Below are positions 16,716-24,712 of a DNA stretch of 64,000 nucleotides, in pieces. The stretch is taken from contig JAVJRE010000006.1 of the NCBI GenBank assembly GCA_040218575.1, forward strand, positions 62,001 through 126,000. The letters are read 5' to 3'. Source of the stretch: Alphaproteobacteria bacterium (GTDB lineage Bacteria; Pseudomonadota; Alphaproteobacteria; JAVJRE01). A model generated the notes under the pieces. It saw nothing but the letters and a program-made list of their open reading frames with translations. It was not told the origin of the DNA and did no database searches. Every line of letters begins with the position of its first letter. Position 1 is the first letter of the stretch. A program made the translations under genes and the position numbers.

Positions 16716-18341
16716 CTATTTGGAGAAGTCGTAGCCTTCCTTGACGACGAACTCAGCAACCGCCGGGCGGCCGGCCTCGGTCTCGGCAATAGCCGCCCTC
16801 AAGGCATCGGCGATGGCCTCGGGCCTGTCGGTGCGGCGCGACCACACGCCCAGCCCCTCTGCCACCCTGGCGTAATTACCGCCTTCGTCCCACGCGCCGT
16901 AGGTCTTGATGGCATAGGGCATGGAGTCGCCCTCCATGGCCATGACACCGTTGTTGAAGACGATGGTCAGGGTGGCGATGCCATTGCGCGCGGCGGTTTC
17001 CAGATCGAGTCCGGTCATGCCGATGGCGGCGTCGCCCATGACGTTGATGCACAGCTTCGACGGCTGCGCCAGTTTCGCGCCCATGATCAGGCCGAGGCCG
17101 TAGCCGAGCTGGGTGGACTTGCCCCAGCCCAGATAACCGCCGGGTCTGGTGGCGCGCCAGAAGGGAGCCACCTGTTCGCGCGGGCTGCCGGCGTCATGGG
17201 TGATGATGACGTCGGCCGGATCGACCAAGCGGGCCAGTTCGTGCAGGACCCGATACTGGTTGATGGGCACTTCGTCGGACTCGTGCTGGGCCCGCCAGTC
17301 GGCCAGCCATTGGGTGCGGATGGCGGCGATGCGGTCGGCGGTGTCGCTTTTCTTGCGGCCGCCCTGGCGCTCCACTTCGTCGGCCAGGGCTTCCAGCGCC
17401 AGACGGGTGTCGCCCAGCAGGGTGACGGCCGGCGCGCTTTCCTTGTGCATGTCGGCGAGCGCGCGAGTCTGGTGGATGATGATGCGGTCGGCGTCGGGCA
17501 CGCGCGGGCCGAAGGCGGTGCGGGTAAAGCTGGTGCCGAAACCGGCCACCACATCCGCCTCGCCAAGGAAGGTGCGCTGCATACGGGTGCCGTTGACCGC
17601 CGACGCGCCGACCGACAGGGGATGGTCCTCGGGAAAGCCGCTCTTGCCGCTGAGGGTGGTCATCACCGGCGCGTCCAGCAGCTCGGCCAGCCGCACCAGG
17701 GCTTCGCTGGCGCCAGACGTGATGACCCCCTGGCCACCCCACAGGATCGGCGCCTTCGCCGCCACCAGATGCTTCGCCGCCGCCGTCACCGCGTCGGGGT
17801 CAGGCATGGCCAGGGCCGGGCGCACCCGCACCCACGAGTTCACCAGGGCGTCGGGCACCTCTTCGTTCCAGGCTTCGCGCGGCATTTCCAGAATCGCCGG
17901 ACCGCCGGCCGACCGCAGGGTGAAATAGGCCTGGCGCAGCAGCGCCGGCACGTCCGTGCCGGTGGCCGGGGCGGCTAGGAAGCGGCTGACGCGGGAGAAG
18001 TTGTCCAGGCTGGAGAAGGCCTGATGGACGTGGCGGCGCGAACGGGAATCGCCGCCGGCGATGATCAACGTCGGCACGCTGTCGGAAAAGGACTGAGCGA
18101 CACCGGGAAAGCTGTTCTCCACGCCGGGGCCGGCCTGCATGGTGAAGACGCCGATCTTCTCGCCGAAGCTGGCCCGGCCGAGGCCATCGGCCATGGCGAT
18201 GCCGACCCGTTCCTGGCGGCAGACCACAGGCCTGATGCCGGCTATGGCGGCGTGCTCGATCAGCTCCTGACGCGGATAGCAGAACAGCATCTCCGTGCCT
18301 TCGGCCTTGAGGATGCGGGCAATGGCTTCGATGGCTTTCAT
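16716..18341 (-). CDS. Thiamine-pyrophosphate-dependent enzyme, acetolactate-synthase-like
   Basis: A 541-residue TPP enzyme with the three-domain acetohydroxyacid synthase/decarboxylase layout. The catalytic Glu is in VVCRQERVGIAMADG, the central Rossmann-like domain contains ADVVAGFGTSFTR, and the TPP/Mg motif starts MGDAAIGMTGLDLETAARNGIATLTIVFNN, a GDG-to-GDA variant ending in the usual Asn pair. The variant and the context argue against the biosynthetic IlvB and for a catabolic decarboxylase or carboligase. First gene of a leftward operon with LVIVD, aminotransferase and DUF899 genes. Confidence 0.8.
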   Translation of the reverse strand: MKAIEAIARILKAEGTEMLFCYPRQELIEHAAIAGIRPVVCRQERVGIAMADGLGRASFGEKIGVFTMQAGPGVENSFPGVAQSFSDSVPTLIIAGGDSRSRRHVHQAFSSLDNFSRVSRFLAAPATGTDVPALLRQAYFTLRSAGGPAILEMPREAWNEEVPDALVNSWVRVRPALAMPDPDAVTAAAKHLVAAKAPILWGGQGVITSGASEALVRLAELLDAPVMTTLSGKSGFPEDHPLSVGASAVNGTRMQRTFLGEADVVAGFGTSFTRTAFGPRVPDADRIIIHQTRALADMHKESAPAVTLLGDTRLALEALADEVERQGGRKKSDTADRIAAIRTQWLADWRAQHESDEVPINQYRVLHELARLVDPADVIITHDAGSPREQVAPFWRATRPGGYLGWGKSTQLGYGLGLIMGAKLAQPSKLCINVMGDAAIGMTGLDLETAARNGIATLTIVFNNGVMAMEGDSMPYAIKTYGAWDEGGNYARVAEGLGVWSRRTDRPEAIADALRAAIAETEAGRPAVAEFVVKEGYDFSK

Positions 18342-18569
18342 GGGATCCCCCGGTGCAGGCGCCTGATGCAGGCTTTTGCCAAAGTCTAGACCCCGGCACT
18401 GGCGGCGGGCGAGGGGGATGCCCGGAAAACACGCATATGAGCGCGTCGCATGGGTCAGGGTTGCGATTCATGCGGAGTGAGGCGCGGCGCCCGGCGAAGG
18501 CTGCTAGTCTCCGGCGCGGGGCGGCCGCGCGCCGCGGTTGTGACCGGGCCATGGGCAAGAGGGGACTCA

Positions 18570-19457
18570 GTGACGGGCCTGATGGAGATATTATGCCGTT
18601 GCGGCGGCCACTACGGCGCGGCGCTGGCGCGGCGGGCCGGCCTGCTGCAGGAGATTGCGCGCCTGCGCCGGGCCGGGGTGGCGCTGCCGCCGGGTCTTGG
18701 CCGGCAGGCGTTGCGGCGGCCATCGGCGGCGGAGGATGTGGTCAATCTGCTGCGCTTTCTCGATCCGGCCGAGGCCTATTATCTGGTGGATGTGGGAGCC
18801 AATGTGGGGGCATGGACACGCGATTTTCTGCGCGCCTTTCCCCATACGGTGCCGGTGCTGGTGGAGCCGCAGGCGGCGGTGCAGCCACATCTGACCGCCC
18901 TGGCCGCCGAGATTGCCGGCGCGGTGGTGCATCAGGTCGGCGCCTCCGATCATGCGGGCGTGGCGACCATGCATGTGGGCGGCGACCACACCCTGTCATC
19001 GCTGGAGCGTTATGCACCAGCGGCGGCGGCCGGCCGCGACGAGGGGCACGACCGGCAGAGTGTGCGGCTGGCCCGCCTGGACGATCTGGTGCTGGACCCC
19101 GCCTTTGACGGGCAGCAGCGCGTCGTGGTGGTCAAGATCGACGTGCAGGGCCACGAAGTGGCGGCGGTGGCCGGCATGACCAGGCTGCTGGCGCGGGCCG
19201 AGGCGGTTCTGGTGGAGCTGTCCTTCGTGCCGGAGTATGAGGGTATGGAGCCCAGTTTCGCGCCGGTGACGGCGGCCATGCTGCAGGCCGGCCTGCACCC
19301 GGTGGTCTTTCAGGAGGCGGGCCGGGTGGCGGCGAGCTATCCGGTGGAGCGCGATGTGCTGTATGTGCGGGCGGCGCGGCTCAACCGCATATGGCACGAC
19401 TGGCGGCCGGCCCCGCCGGCCGCAGAGGCGCCGGCAGGCCGGACCGGCGGCGCATGA
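18570..19457 (+). CDS. FkbM-family methyltransferase
   Basis: A 295-residue SAM-dependent methyltransferase of the FkbM type. The SAM-binding motif is YYLVDVGANVGAWTRDF, followed by VLVEPQAAVQPHL and the FkbM-specific VVVVKIDVQGHEVAAVAGMTRLL. FkbM enzymes O-methylate sugars or polyketides. I chose GTG at 18570 because GAGGGGA precedes it at good spacing; an ATG at 18582 is the alternative. The gene overlaps a second FkbM gene by ATGA and lies opposite a flippase gene, consistent with surface-glycan modification. Confidence 0.8.
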   Translation: MTGLMEILCRCGGHYGAALARRAGLLQEIARLRRAGVALPPGLGRQALRRPSAAEDVVNLLRFLDPAEAYYLVDVGANVGAWTRDFLRAFPHTVPVLVEPQAAVQPHLTALAAEIAGAVVHQVGASDHAGVATMHVGGDHTLSSLERYAPAAAAGRDEGHDRQSVRLARLDDLVLDPAFDGQQRVVVVKIDVQGHEVAAVAGMTRLLARAEAVLVELSFVPEYEGMEPSFAPVTAAMLQAGLHPVVFQEAGRVAASYPVERDVLYVRAARLNRIWHDWRPAPPAAEAPAGRTGGA

Positions 19458-20137
19458 TGGCCCGCGTCGCCCGCGTCTGCGGCCACAGTTTCCTGGCCAG
19501 CCTGTTTGGCTCGCCGCCGCTGATCATTGATGCCGGGTTCAACCACGGCCAGTTCAGCCAGGCCATGATGACGGCCTATGACGCACGGATGGTGGCCGTG
19601 GAGCCGGTGCAGGCGCTGTATGACGCCCGTGCGCGCGACCCGCGCCTGCGGGCGTGGCGGGCAGCGATCGGCGGTCATGACGGCGAGGTGGTTATCAACG
19701 TCTATGCGGAGCGCTGCGCCAGCCTGCTGGGCGAGGTCACGCCGGGCGAGGAAAGCAGTGGTGAGACGGTGGCGCTATGGACTCTGGCCCGCCTGCGGCG
19801 CGAGGCCGGGTTCGACCAGGCGGACCTGCTGAAGCTGGACATTGAAGGGGCGGAGCTGGATGTGTTTGAGGGCGCGGCGGCGGCGGAGCTGCGATGCTTT
19901 CGCCAGATCACGGTGGAGTTTCATGACTTTGTCTGGCCGGAGCAGGCGGTGCGCGTGCGCCGGGCCATGGCGCTGATGCGGGCGGCCGGGTTCCGGCGGA
20001 TCAATTTCAGCCGCGACAATACGGATGTGCTGTTCGTCCGGCGCGATCTGCTGTCGTGGCCGGCCTGGCTGTGGTTGCGGTTTGTTGTGCGCAACCTGCG
20101 GGGCCTGCGGCGTCGCCTGCGGGGAGAGCGGGACTAG
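19454..20137 (+). CDS. FkbM-family methyltransferase
   Basis: A 227-residue shorter FkbM methyltransferase. It shows IDAGFNHGQFSQAMM where the SAM-binding glycine motif is expected, MVAVEPVQALYDARA, and the family signature LLKLDIEGAELDVFEGAAA. The canonical DVGAN is replaced by DAGFN. It overlaps the preceding FkbM gene at an ATGA and clearly forms a pair with it, but the two proteins are diverged in length and sequence. The Arg-rich C-terminus may bind the membrane. Its TAG stop overlaps that of the convergent flippase gene at a CTAG. Confidence 0.78.
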   Translation: MMARVARVCGHSFLASLFGSPPLIIDAGFNHGQFSQAMMTAYDARMVAVEPVQALYDARARDPRLRAWRAAIGGHDGEVVINVYAERCASLLGEVTPGEESSGETVALWTLARLRREAGFDQADLLKLDIEGAELDVFEGAAAAELRCFRQITVEFHDFVWPEQAVRVRRAMALMRAAGFRRINFSRDNTDVLFVRRDLLSWPAWLWLRFVVRNLRGLRRRLRGERD

Positions 20138-21525
20138 GGCCGGCGGCGGGTGAAAGCCTTGCCGGCCCAGGCAAGCACGATCCATGGCGGGGTTAAGACC
20201 TGGCGGAGCCAGGCGAGCGGCCGCTCGTCGCTCATGCGCCAGGTGACCGGCAGCACCCACATCAGCATGATCGCCTCCGCCGCCAGCAGGGCCCAGCCGG
20301 CGCCGGCGAGGCCCGTGGCGCCGACCGCCAGCCAGGCCAGCAGAGTCGCCCCCAGCCCGTAGACCAGCAGATAGACGATGGCGACAGGTCCGTGGCGGTT
20401 GGTGGCATAGGCCACCATCAGGGCGGCATACCACAGGCTGTTGAGTACGGCGGCCAGCAGCAAGGCGGCGGTCAGCGGCCAGTCGAGGATGATCGCCCCG
20501 CCGGTCCACAGATCAAGCACCGGCCGGGCGGTCAGGGCGATAGCCACCGCCACCGCCAGCCCGCCCCACAGGGAGAACTGGCTGGAGCGGCGGAACAGGC
20601 GACGGAACAGGTCGTAGTCGGCCGCGCCGTGGGCCATAGCCATTTCCGCCTGCATGAGGCTTCCCAGCACGGCGCGCGGCTGCATGGCGAGACGGGTCAG
20701 TATGCGGATGGGCACGAAGACGGCGACGGCCGCCGGGCCCAGCAGGGCGCCGACCACCAGACGCAGGGCCTGGGTGTTGAAGGCATTGCCCAGCGGAAAG
20801 GCAAGCGAGGCGAAGGCGGGCGCGGTCAGGGCGCGGACCTCGGCCCAGGTGGCGCCGGCCAGTCCATAGCGCAGCCAGGGCGCCGTGCGCCGCAGGACCA
20901 GGCGCATCATGACCAGCCCGGCCAGCCGGCCGGCCAGCCAGCCGCCGGCCGCGGCCACCGGTCCGCCACCGGCCAGGACGGCGATGGCCAGGCCGCCAAA
21001 CTCCAGCAACTGGATGGTGGTCATCAGGGCGATGCCCTGACCGTAGCGGCCTTCGGCCATGAAACCGCCATAGAGCAGGCTGGACTGAAAGCCGGCCACC
21101 ACATGGAGAATCAGAAGGCCGACGACCGTGGCGGCGACGGGCCCGCTCATGACCGTGAAACCGAACCAGCGGTCCAGCGGCAGCAACGGCGCGCCGGCGA
21201 AGGCCAGCACCACCAGCCCGGCGGAGACCGCCAGCAGCAGGAGGAAGGTGCTGCGGAAAAGAGTCAGCGCGCCGGCCCGGTCGCCGGCACCGGCGCGAAT
21301 GGTCATCTGCCGCGCCGTGGCGTCGGCGAAGCCGCCGTCGCCGGCGGCCAGCCAGGCGGGGATGGCGGCCAGCATGAGCCATTCTCCGTAGAGCTGCACA
21401 CCCCACAGGCTCAACAGCAACGGCACTTCGGCCAGGCGAACGAAAAGGATCGTCGCCTGGCTATAGGCCTGGGCGCCGAGACCGAGGGTGAGGCGGCGGA
21501 TCAGGCTGGGGCGGCGATCAGGCAA
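20134..21525 (-). CDS. Polysaccharide biosynthesis flippase-like membrane protein (MOP superfamily)
   Basis: A 463-residue protein with 12-14 hydrophobic helices and few charged residues, laid out like the Wzx/MATE/MVF superfamily that flips lipid-linked sugars across the inner membrane. Family-like segments include the first helix region FVRLAEVPLLLSLWGVQLYGEWLML, with the typical GxxxYGxW pattern, and AVLGSLMQAEMAMAHGAADYDLFRRLFRR in the middle loop. Together with the convergent FkbM pair it suggests export of a methylated glycan. Glycosyltransferases for that glycan are not adjacent. Confidence 0.75.
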   Translation of the reverse strand: MPDRRPSLIRRLTLGLGAQAYSQATILFVRLAEVPLLLSLWGVQLYGEWLMLAAIPAWLAAGDGGFADATARQMTIRAGAGDRAGALTLFRSTFLLLLAVSAGLVVLAFAGAPLLPLDRWFGFTVMSGPVAATVVGLLILHVVAGFQSSLLYGGFMAEGRYGQGIALMTTIQLLEFGGLAIAVLAGGGPVAAAGGWLAGRLAGLVMMRLVLRRTAPWLRYGLAGATWAEVRALTAPAFASLAFPLGNAFNTQALRLVVGALLGPAAVAVFVPIRILTRLAMQPRAVLGSLMQAEMAMAHGAADYDLFRRLFRRSSQFSLWGGLAVAVAIALTARPVLDLWTGGAIILDWPLTAALLLAAVLNSLWYAALMVAYATNRHGPVAIVYLLVYGLGATLLAWLAVGATGLAGAGWALLAAEAIMLMWVLPVTWRMSDERPLAWLRQVLTPPWIVLAWAGKAFTRRRP

Positions 21526-21624
21526 GGGCGGATTCCCGGCAAAGTCGGGCGGCGACGAACGGTTGCGCGGGCGCCGCGTTGGCGCACGGACGGGGCCACT
21601 ATAGGCCGGGCGGCGGGGCGCCGG

Positions 21625-22089
21625 CTAACGGCCGCCGCAAACCTGCCAGAAGGTGCGGATCAGGCGCGGCGCCACCGGGTCATGGACCGGCACGTTGGCG
21701 GTTCGCTCCGCCGCCTGGCCCCCTGATGACAGACGCCGCTCCAGCGCCTTGTGCGACAGACGGAACAGGGCGTCGCCGCCGGCCTCGCCAGGCAGCACCG
21801 CATGCACCCCCATGGCCCAGCGGTCAAACAGCCGGTTCTGCCGCGGCGCACGATGAATCACCGTCAGTCCGTAATGCCGGCGGTCGCGGTGCAGCTTGCC
21901 GTAGATACCCTCCACGGCGGCCTGGCTGCCTTCGAGATACTGCAGGAAATTGCCGCCCACATAGAGCAGCAGACCGGTGACGCCGGCGGCGCGGTTGTTG
22001 CGGACCGACACCTGTTCGATGCGGCCGAGGTCGGCCATGTCCATCTGCCGCAGGGCGTTGGAGGTGTAGAGAATCTGATAGAGGGCCAT
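21625..22089 (-). CDS. BLUF-domain blue-light sensor
   Basis: A 154-residue short BLUF (flavin-based blue-light sensor) protein. The domain spans residues 1 to about 95. The photocycle residues are visible: Tyr8 (ILYTS), Asn31-Asn32 (VRNNRAAGVTGLLLY) and Gln50 (GNFLQYLEG), followed by the HRDRRHYGLTVIHR and RLFDRWAMG segments. About 55 residues follow with no recognisable output domain, so signalling would be by partner protein. It is the last gene of the hslV-hslU-GNAT-BLUF run, 10 bp after GNAT. Downstream partner unknown. Confidence 0.92.
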   Translation of the reverse strand: MALYQILYTSNALRQMDMADLGRIEQVSVRNNRAAGVTGLLLYVGGNFLQYLEGSQAAVEGIYGKLHRDRRHYGLTVIHRAPRQNRLFDRWAMGVHAVLPGEAGGDALFRLSHKALERRLSSGGQAAERTANVPVHDPVAPRLIRTFWQVCGGR

Positions 22090-22099
22090 GTGTAGTCCG

Positions 22100-22624
22100 T
22101 CAGTGGAGAGCCAGGCTCATACGGACTTCATCGTACAGCCGGCCGGCGACGGCGTTTGCCTCGGGGTCGGTGCCCCAGACGACGAAGCCGCGGGATTCAT
22201 AAAGGCGCAGGGCGGAGACATTGCCGACAGTCACGGCGAGGCTGATGCGGCGCAGGCCGGGCCGGGCGCGGGCCGCGGCGATGAGGGCGTCCAGCAGGCG
22301 GCCGGCCGTGCCCCGGCCGCGGACCGCGGGCGCCACATACATGGTCCACAGGGTGGACAGGTGCCGGCCCTGTTCCCGGTCGTTGAAACCAAGCGCCCCC
22401 AGTGCGACGAGGTGCCTATCGGCAAAAGCGCCCATGACCAGCGAGGAGTCATGAATGGCGGCGATCTCCCCATCGCTGCGGGCCGTCCACTCGGCGGCGC
22501 TTTCGCCAAACGCTTCGGGATGGTTGGTCAGCGCCTCCAGCCTGAGGGCGCGGAAGGCGGCGGTATCGTCGGCGGTCAGCCGCCGGATGGTGAGGGAATC
22601 GGCTGGCACGCTGAGGCTGGCCAC
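22100..22624 (-). CDS. GNAT-family N-acetyltransferase
   Basis: A 174-residue GNAT enzyme: N-terminal strand LTIRRLTADDTAAFRALRLEAL, central LWTMYVAPAVRGRGTAGRLLDALIAAA with the RGRGTA acetyl-CoA pyrophosphate loop, and C-terminal LAVTVGNVSALRLYESRGF. The start is GTG only 2 bp after the hslU stop, so it is co-transcribed with the protease genes. GNATs in this subgroup acetylate small amines or protein N-termini; no substrate can be assigned. Confidence 0.85.
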   Translation of the reverse strand: MASLSVPADSLTIRRLTADDTAAFRALRLEALTNHPEAFGESAAEWTARSDGEIAAIHDSSLVMGAFADRHLVALGALGFNDREQGRHLSTLWTMYVAPAVRGRGTAGRLLDALIAAARARPGLRRISLAVTVGNVSALRLYESRGFVVWGTDPEANAVAGRLYDEVRMSLALH

Positions 22625-22626
22625 GG

Positions 22627-24015
22627 TTAGAGGATAAAGCGCGACAGATCGGCGTCCTCGGCCAGGGCGGCCACCCGCTCCTGCACCAGGGCTTCGGTAA
22701 TGGCGATGGTTTCGCCGCCGCGGTCGGTGGCGGTGAAACTGATTTCCTCCAGCAACCGCTCCATCACCGTATGCAGGCGGCGCGCGCCGATATTCTCCAC
22801 CGCCGTATTGATGTCGGCGGCGAGCGTGGCCAGGGCGTCTATGGCGCCGTCGGTGAAATCGAGAGTGACGCCCTCGGTCCCCATGAGTGCCACATACTGG
22901 CGGATCAGGCTGTTCTCCGGCTCGGTCAGGATGCGCTTCAAGTCATCGCGGGTCAGCGCCTGCAATTCGACGCGAATGGGCAGGCGGCCCTGCAGTTCCG
23001 GCAGCAGGTCCGATGGCTTGGCCAGATGAAAGGCGCCGGAGGCGATGAACAGCACATGGTCGGTCTTTACCGCGCCGTGCTTGGTGGTGACGGTGGTGCC
23101 TTCGATCAGCGGCAGCAGGTCGCGCTGCACCCCCTCGCGGCTGACATCGGCGCCATGGCGGTCGGAACGGGCGGTGATCTTGTCGATCTCGTCGAGAAAG
23201 ACGATGCCGTTCTGCTCCACGCTGTGGATAGCGTCGCGCACCACGCGATCCTGATCGAGCAGCTTGTCGGACTCTTCCTCCATCAGCACCCCATAGGAGT
23301 CGACCACCGACATGCGCCGCTTGCGGGTGGCCTGGCCGAAGCTCTTGCCCAGGATGTCGCCGAGATTGAGCATGCCCATCTGCGCGCCGGGCATACCGGG
23401 GATATCCATGGTCGGCATCTGCATGGCGCCGCTGTCGCGCACGTCCACCTCGATCTCGCGCTCGGCCAGTTCGCCACTGCGCAAGCGCCGCCGCATGGCG
23501 TCGCGGGTCTCGCCGCGGGCATGGTCGCCCAGCAGGGCATCCAGTACGCGATCTTCCGCCGCCAGCTCGGCCCTGGCCGCCACGTCCTTGCGCATGGCCT
23601 CGCGGGTCATGTGGATCGCCGCCTCCAGCAGGTCACGGATGATCTGCTCCACATCGCGGCCCACATAGCCGACCTCGGTGAACTTGGTAGCCTCCACCTT
23701 GATGAACGGCGCGCGGGCGAGACGCGCCAGACGGCGGGCGATCTCGGTCTTGCCGACGCCGGTCGGGCCGATCATCAGAATGTTCTTGGGCAGCACTTCC
23801 TCGCGCAGCGCCTCGGGCAGTTGCTGGCGGCGCCAGCGGTTGCGCAGGGCCACGGCCACGGCGCGCTTGGCGTCGCGCTGGCCGATGATGAAGCGGTCGA
23901 GCTCTGAGACGATCTCGCGCGGGCTGAAGGCCAGGTCTTCGGCCGAACCGTCGACGGCGGATCCGTCAGACGCCGGGCCAGCGGCGGTATCGAGGCGGAC
24001 GGCGGGGTCGGTCAT
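22627..24015 (-). CDS. hslU: ATP-dependent protease ATPase subunit HslU (ClpY)
   Basis: The 462-residue AAA+ unfoldase of the HslUV protease. It begins with the family helix [34 protein letters not shown] (residues about 30-63), then Walker A GPTGVGKT (83-90), the pore-loop segment [20 protein letters not shown], Walker [10 protein letters not shown], and the C-terminus ADLSRFIL that docks into HslV. The intermediate I domain spans about 110-240. It overlaps hslV by ATGA. The N-terminal 28 residues are an extra Ala/Asp-rich tail. Heat-shock control is supported by the promoter upstream of hslV. Confidence 0.97.
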   Translation of the reverse strand: MTDPAVRLDTAAGPASDGSAVDGSAEDLAFSPREIVSELDRFIIGQRDAKRAVAVALRNRWRRQQLPEALREEVLPKNILMIGPTGVGKTEIARRLARLARAPFIKVEATKFTEVGYVGRDVEQIIRDLLEAAIHMTREAMRKDVAARAELAAEDRVLDALLGDHARGETRDAMRRRLRSGELAEREIEVDVRDSGAMQMPTMDIPGMPGAQMGMLNLGDILGKSFGQATRKRRMSVVDSYGVLMEEESDKLLDQDRVVRDAIHSVEQNGIVFLDEIDKITARSDRHGADVSREGVQRDLLPLIEGTTVTTKHGAVKTDHVLFIASGAFHLAKPSDLLPELQGRLPIRVELQALTRDDLKRILTEPENSLIRQYVALMGTEGVTLDFTDGAIDALATLAADINTAVENIGARRLHTVMERLLEEISFTATDRGGETIAITEALVQERVAALAEDADLSRFIL

Positions 24016-24578
24016 GACGGCTCCGGCAGGGATTCAAGGGTCAGGTTGGCGTTGGTGTAGATGCAGATATCGGCGGCGATGGCCATGGCGCGGCGGACGA
24101 TGGCCTCCGCATCGAGCCCCGGCTGATTGATCAGGGCGCGGGCGGCGGCCAGGGCATAGGCCCCGCCGGAACCGATGGCGACGATGCCGTCATCGGGCTC
24201 CAGCACATCGCCGACACCGCTCAGCAGCAGGGCGTGCTTCTCGTCGGCGACGGCCATGACGGCTTCCAGCCGACGCAGATAGCGGTCGGTGCGCCAGTCC
24301 TTGGCCAGCTCCACGCAAGCCCGCTGCAACTGATCGGGATGCTGTTCCAGCTTGGCCTCCAGGCGTTCGAACAAGGCAAAGGCATCGGCGGTGGCGCCGG
24401 CGAAGCCGGCGATCACCTTGCCGCCGGCGAGCCGGCGCACCTTGCGGGCGCTGGCCTTCATGATGGTCTGGCCGAGGGTCACCTGACCGTCACCACCGAT
24501 GACGGTCTTACCGTCGCGGGCCACCAGCAGGATGGTGGTGCCGTGGAACAGTTCAGGACTGGCGGCGGGACTGGTCAT
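24012..24578 (-). CDS. hslV: ATP-dependent protease proteolytic subunit HslV (ClpQ)
   Basis: The 188-residue proteasome-beta-like subunit of Hsl[28 protein letters not shown] is the family signature; the catalytic Thr would be Thr14, exposed by removal of a short propeptide ending HG. Further motifs are [26 protein letters not shown] and [16 protein letters not shown] took the ATG at 24578; the frame is open further upstream but the propeptide is already of usual length. The gene leads the hslVU-GNAT-BLUF transcript. Confidence 0.97.
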   Translation of the reverse strand: MTSPAASPELFHGTTILLVARDGKTVIGGDGQVTLGQTIMKASARKVRRLAGGKVIAGFAGATADAFALFERLEAKLEQHPDQLQRACVELAKDWRTDRYLRRLEAVMAVADEKHALLLSGVGDVLEPDDGIVAIGSGGAYALAAARALINQPGLDAEAIVRRAMAIAADICIYTNANLTLESLPEPS

Positions 24579-24644
24579 GAGGCGGGGCCGGTGTAGTGGG
24601 GCGGGCGGTGGAAACGGCGCGTCGGGCGAGGTGCGGACCCCTGC

Positions 24645-24672
24645 ATATGGGGCCCGCCGTGTGGCGATCAAG
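24645..24672 (-). promoter_or_regulatory. RpoH (sigma-32) promoter of hslVU
   Basis: Reading leftward, CTTGAT (24672-24667) and CCCCATAT (24652-24645) are separated by 14 bp. They match the heat-shock sigma consensus CTTGAA and CCCCATNT at all but one position. The hslV start is about 65 bp downstream. hslVU is a classical RpoH regulon member. Confidence 0.8.
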
Positions 24673-24712
24673 CGGCAGCCGGTGGCCGCCGCTTCACACC
24701 CGGGCGATCAGA

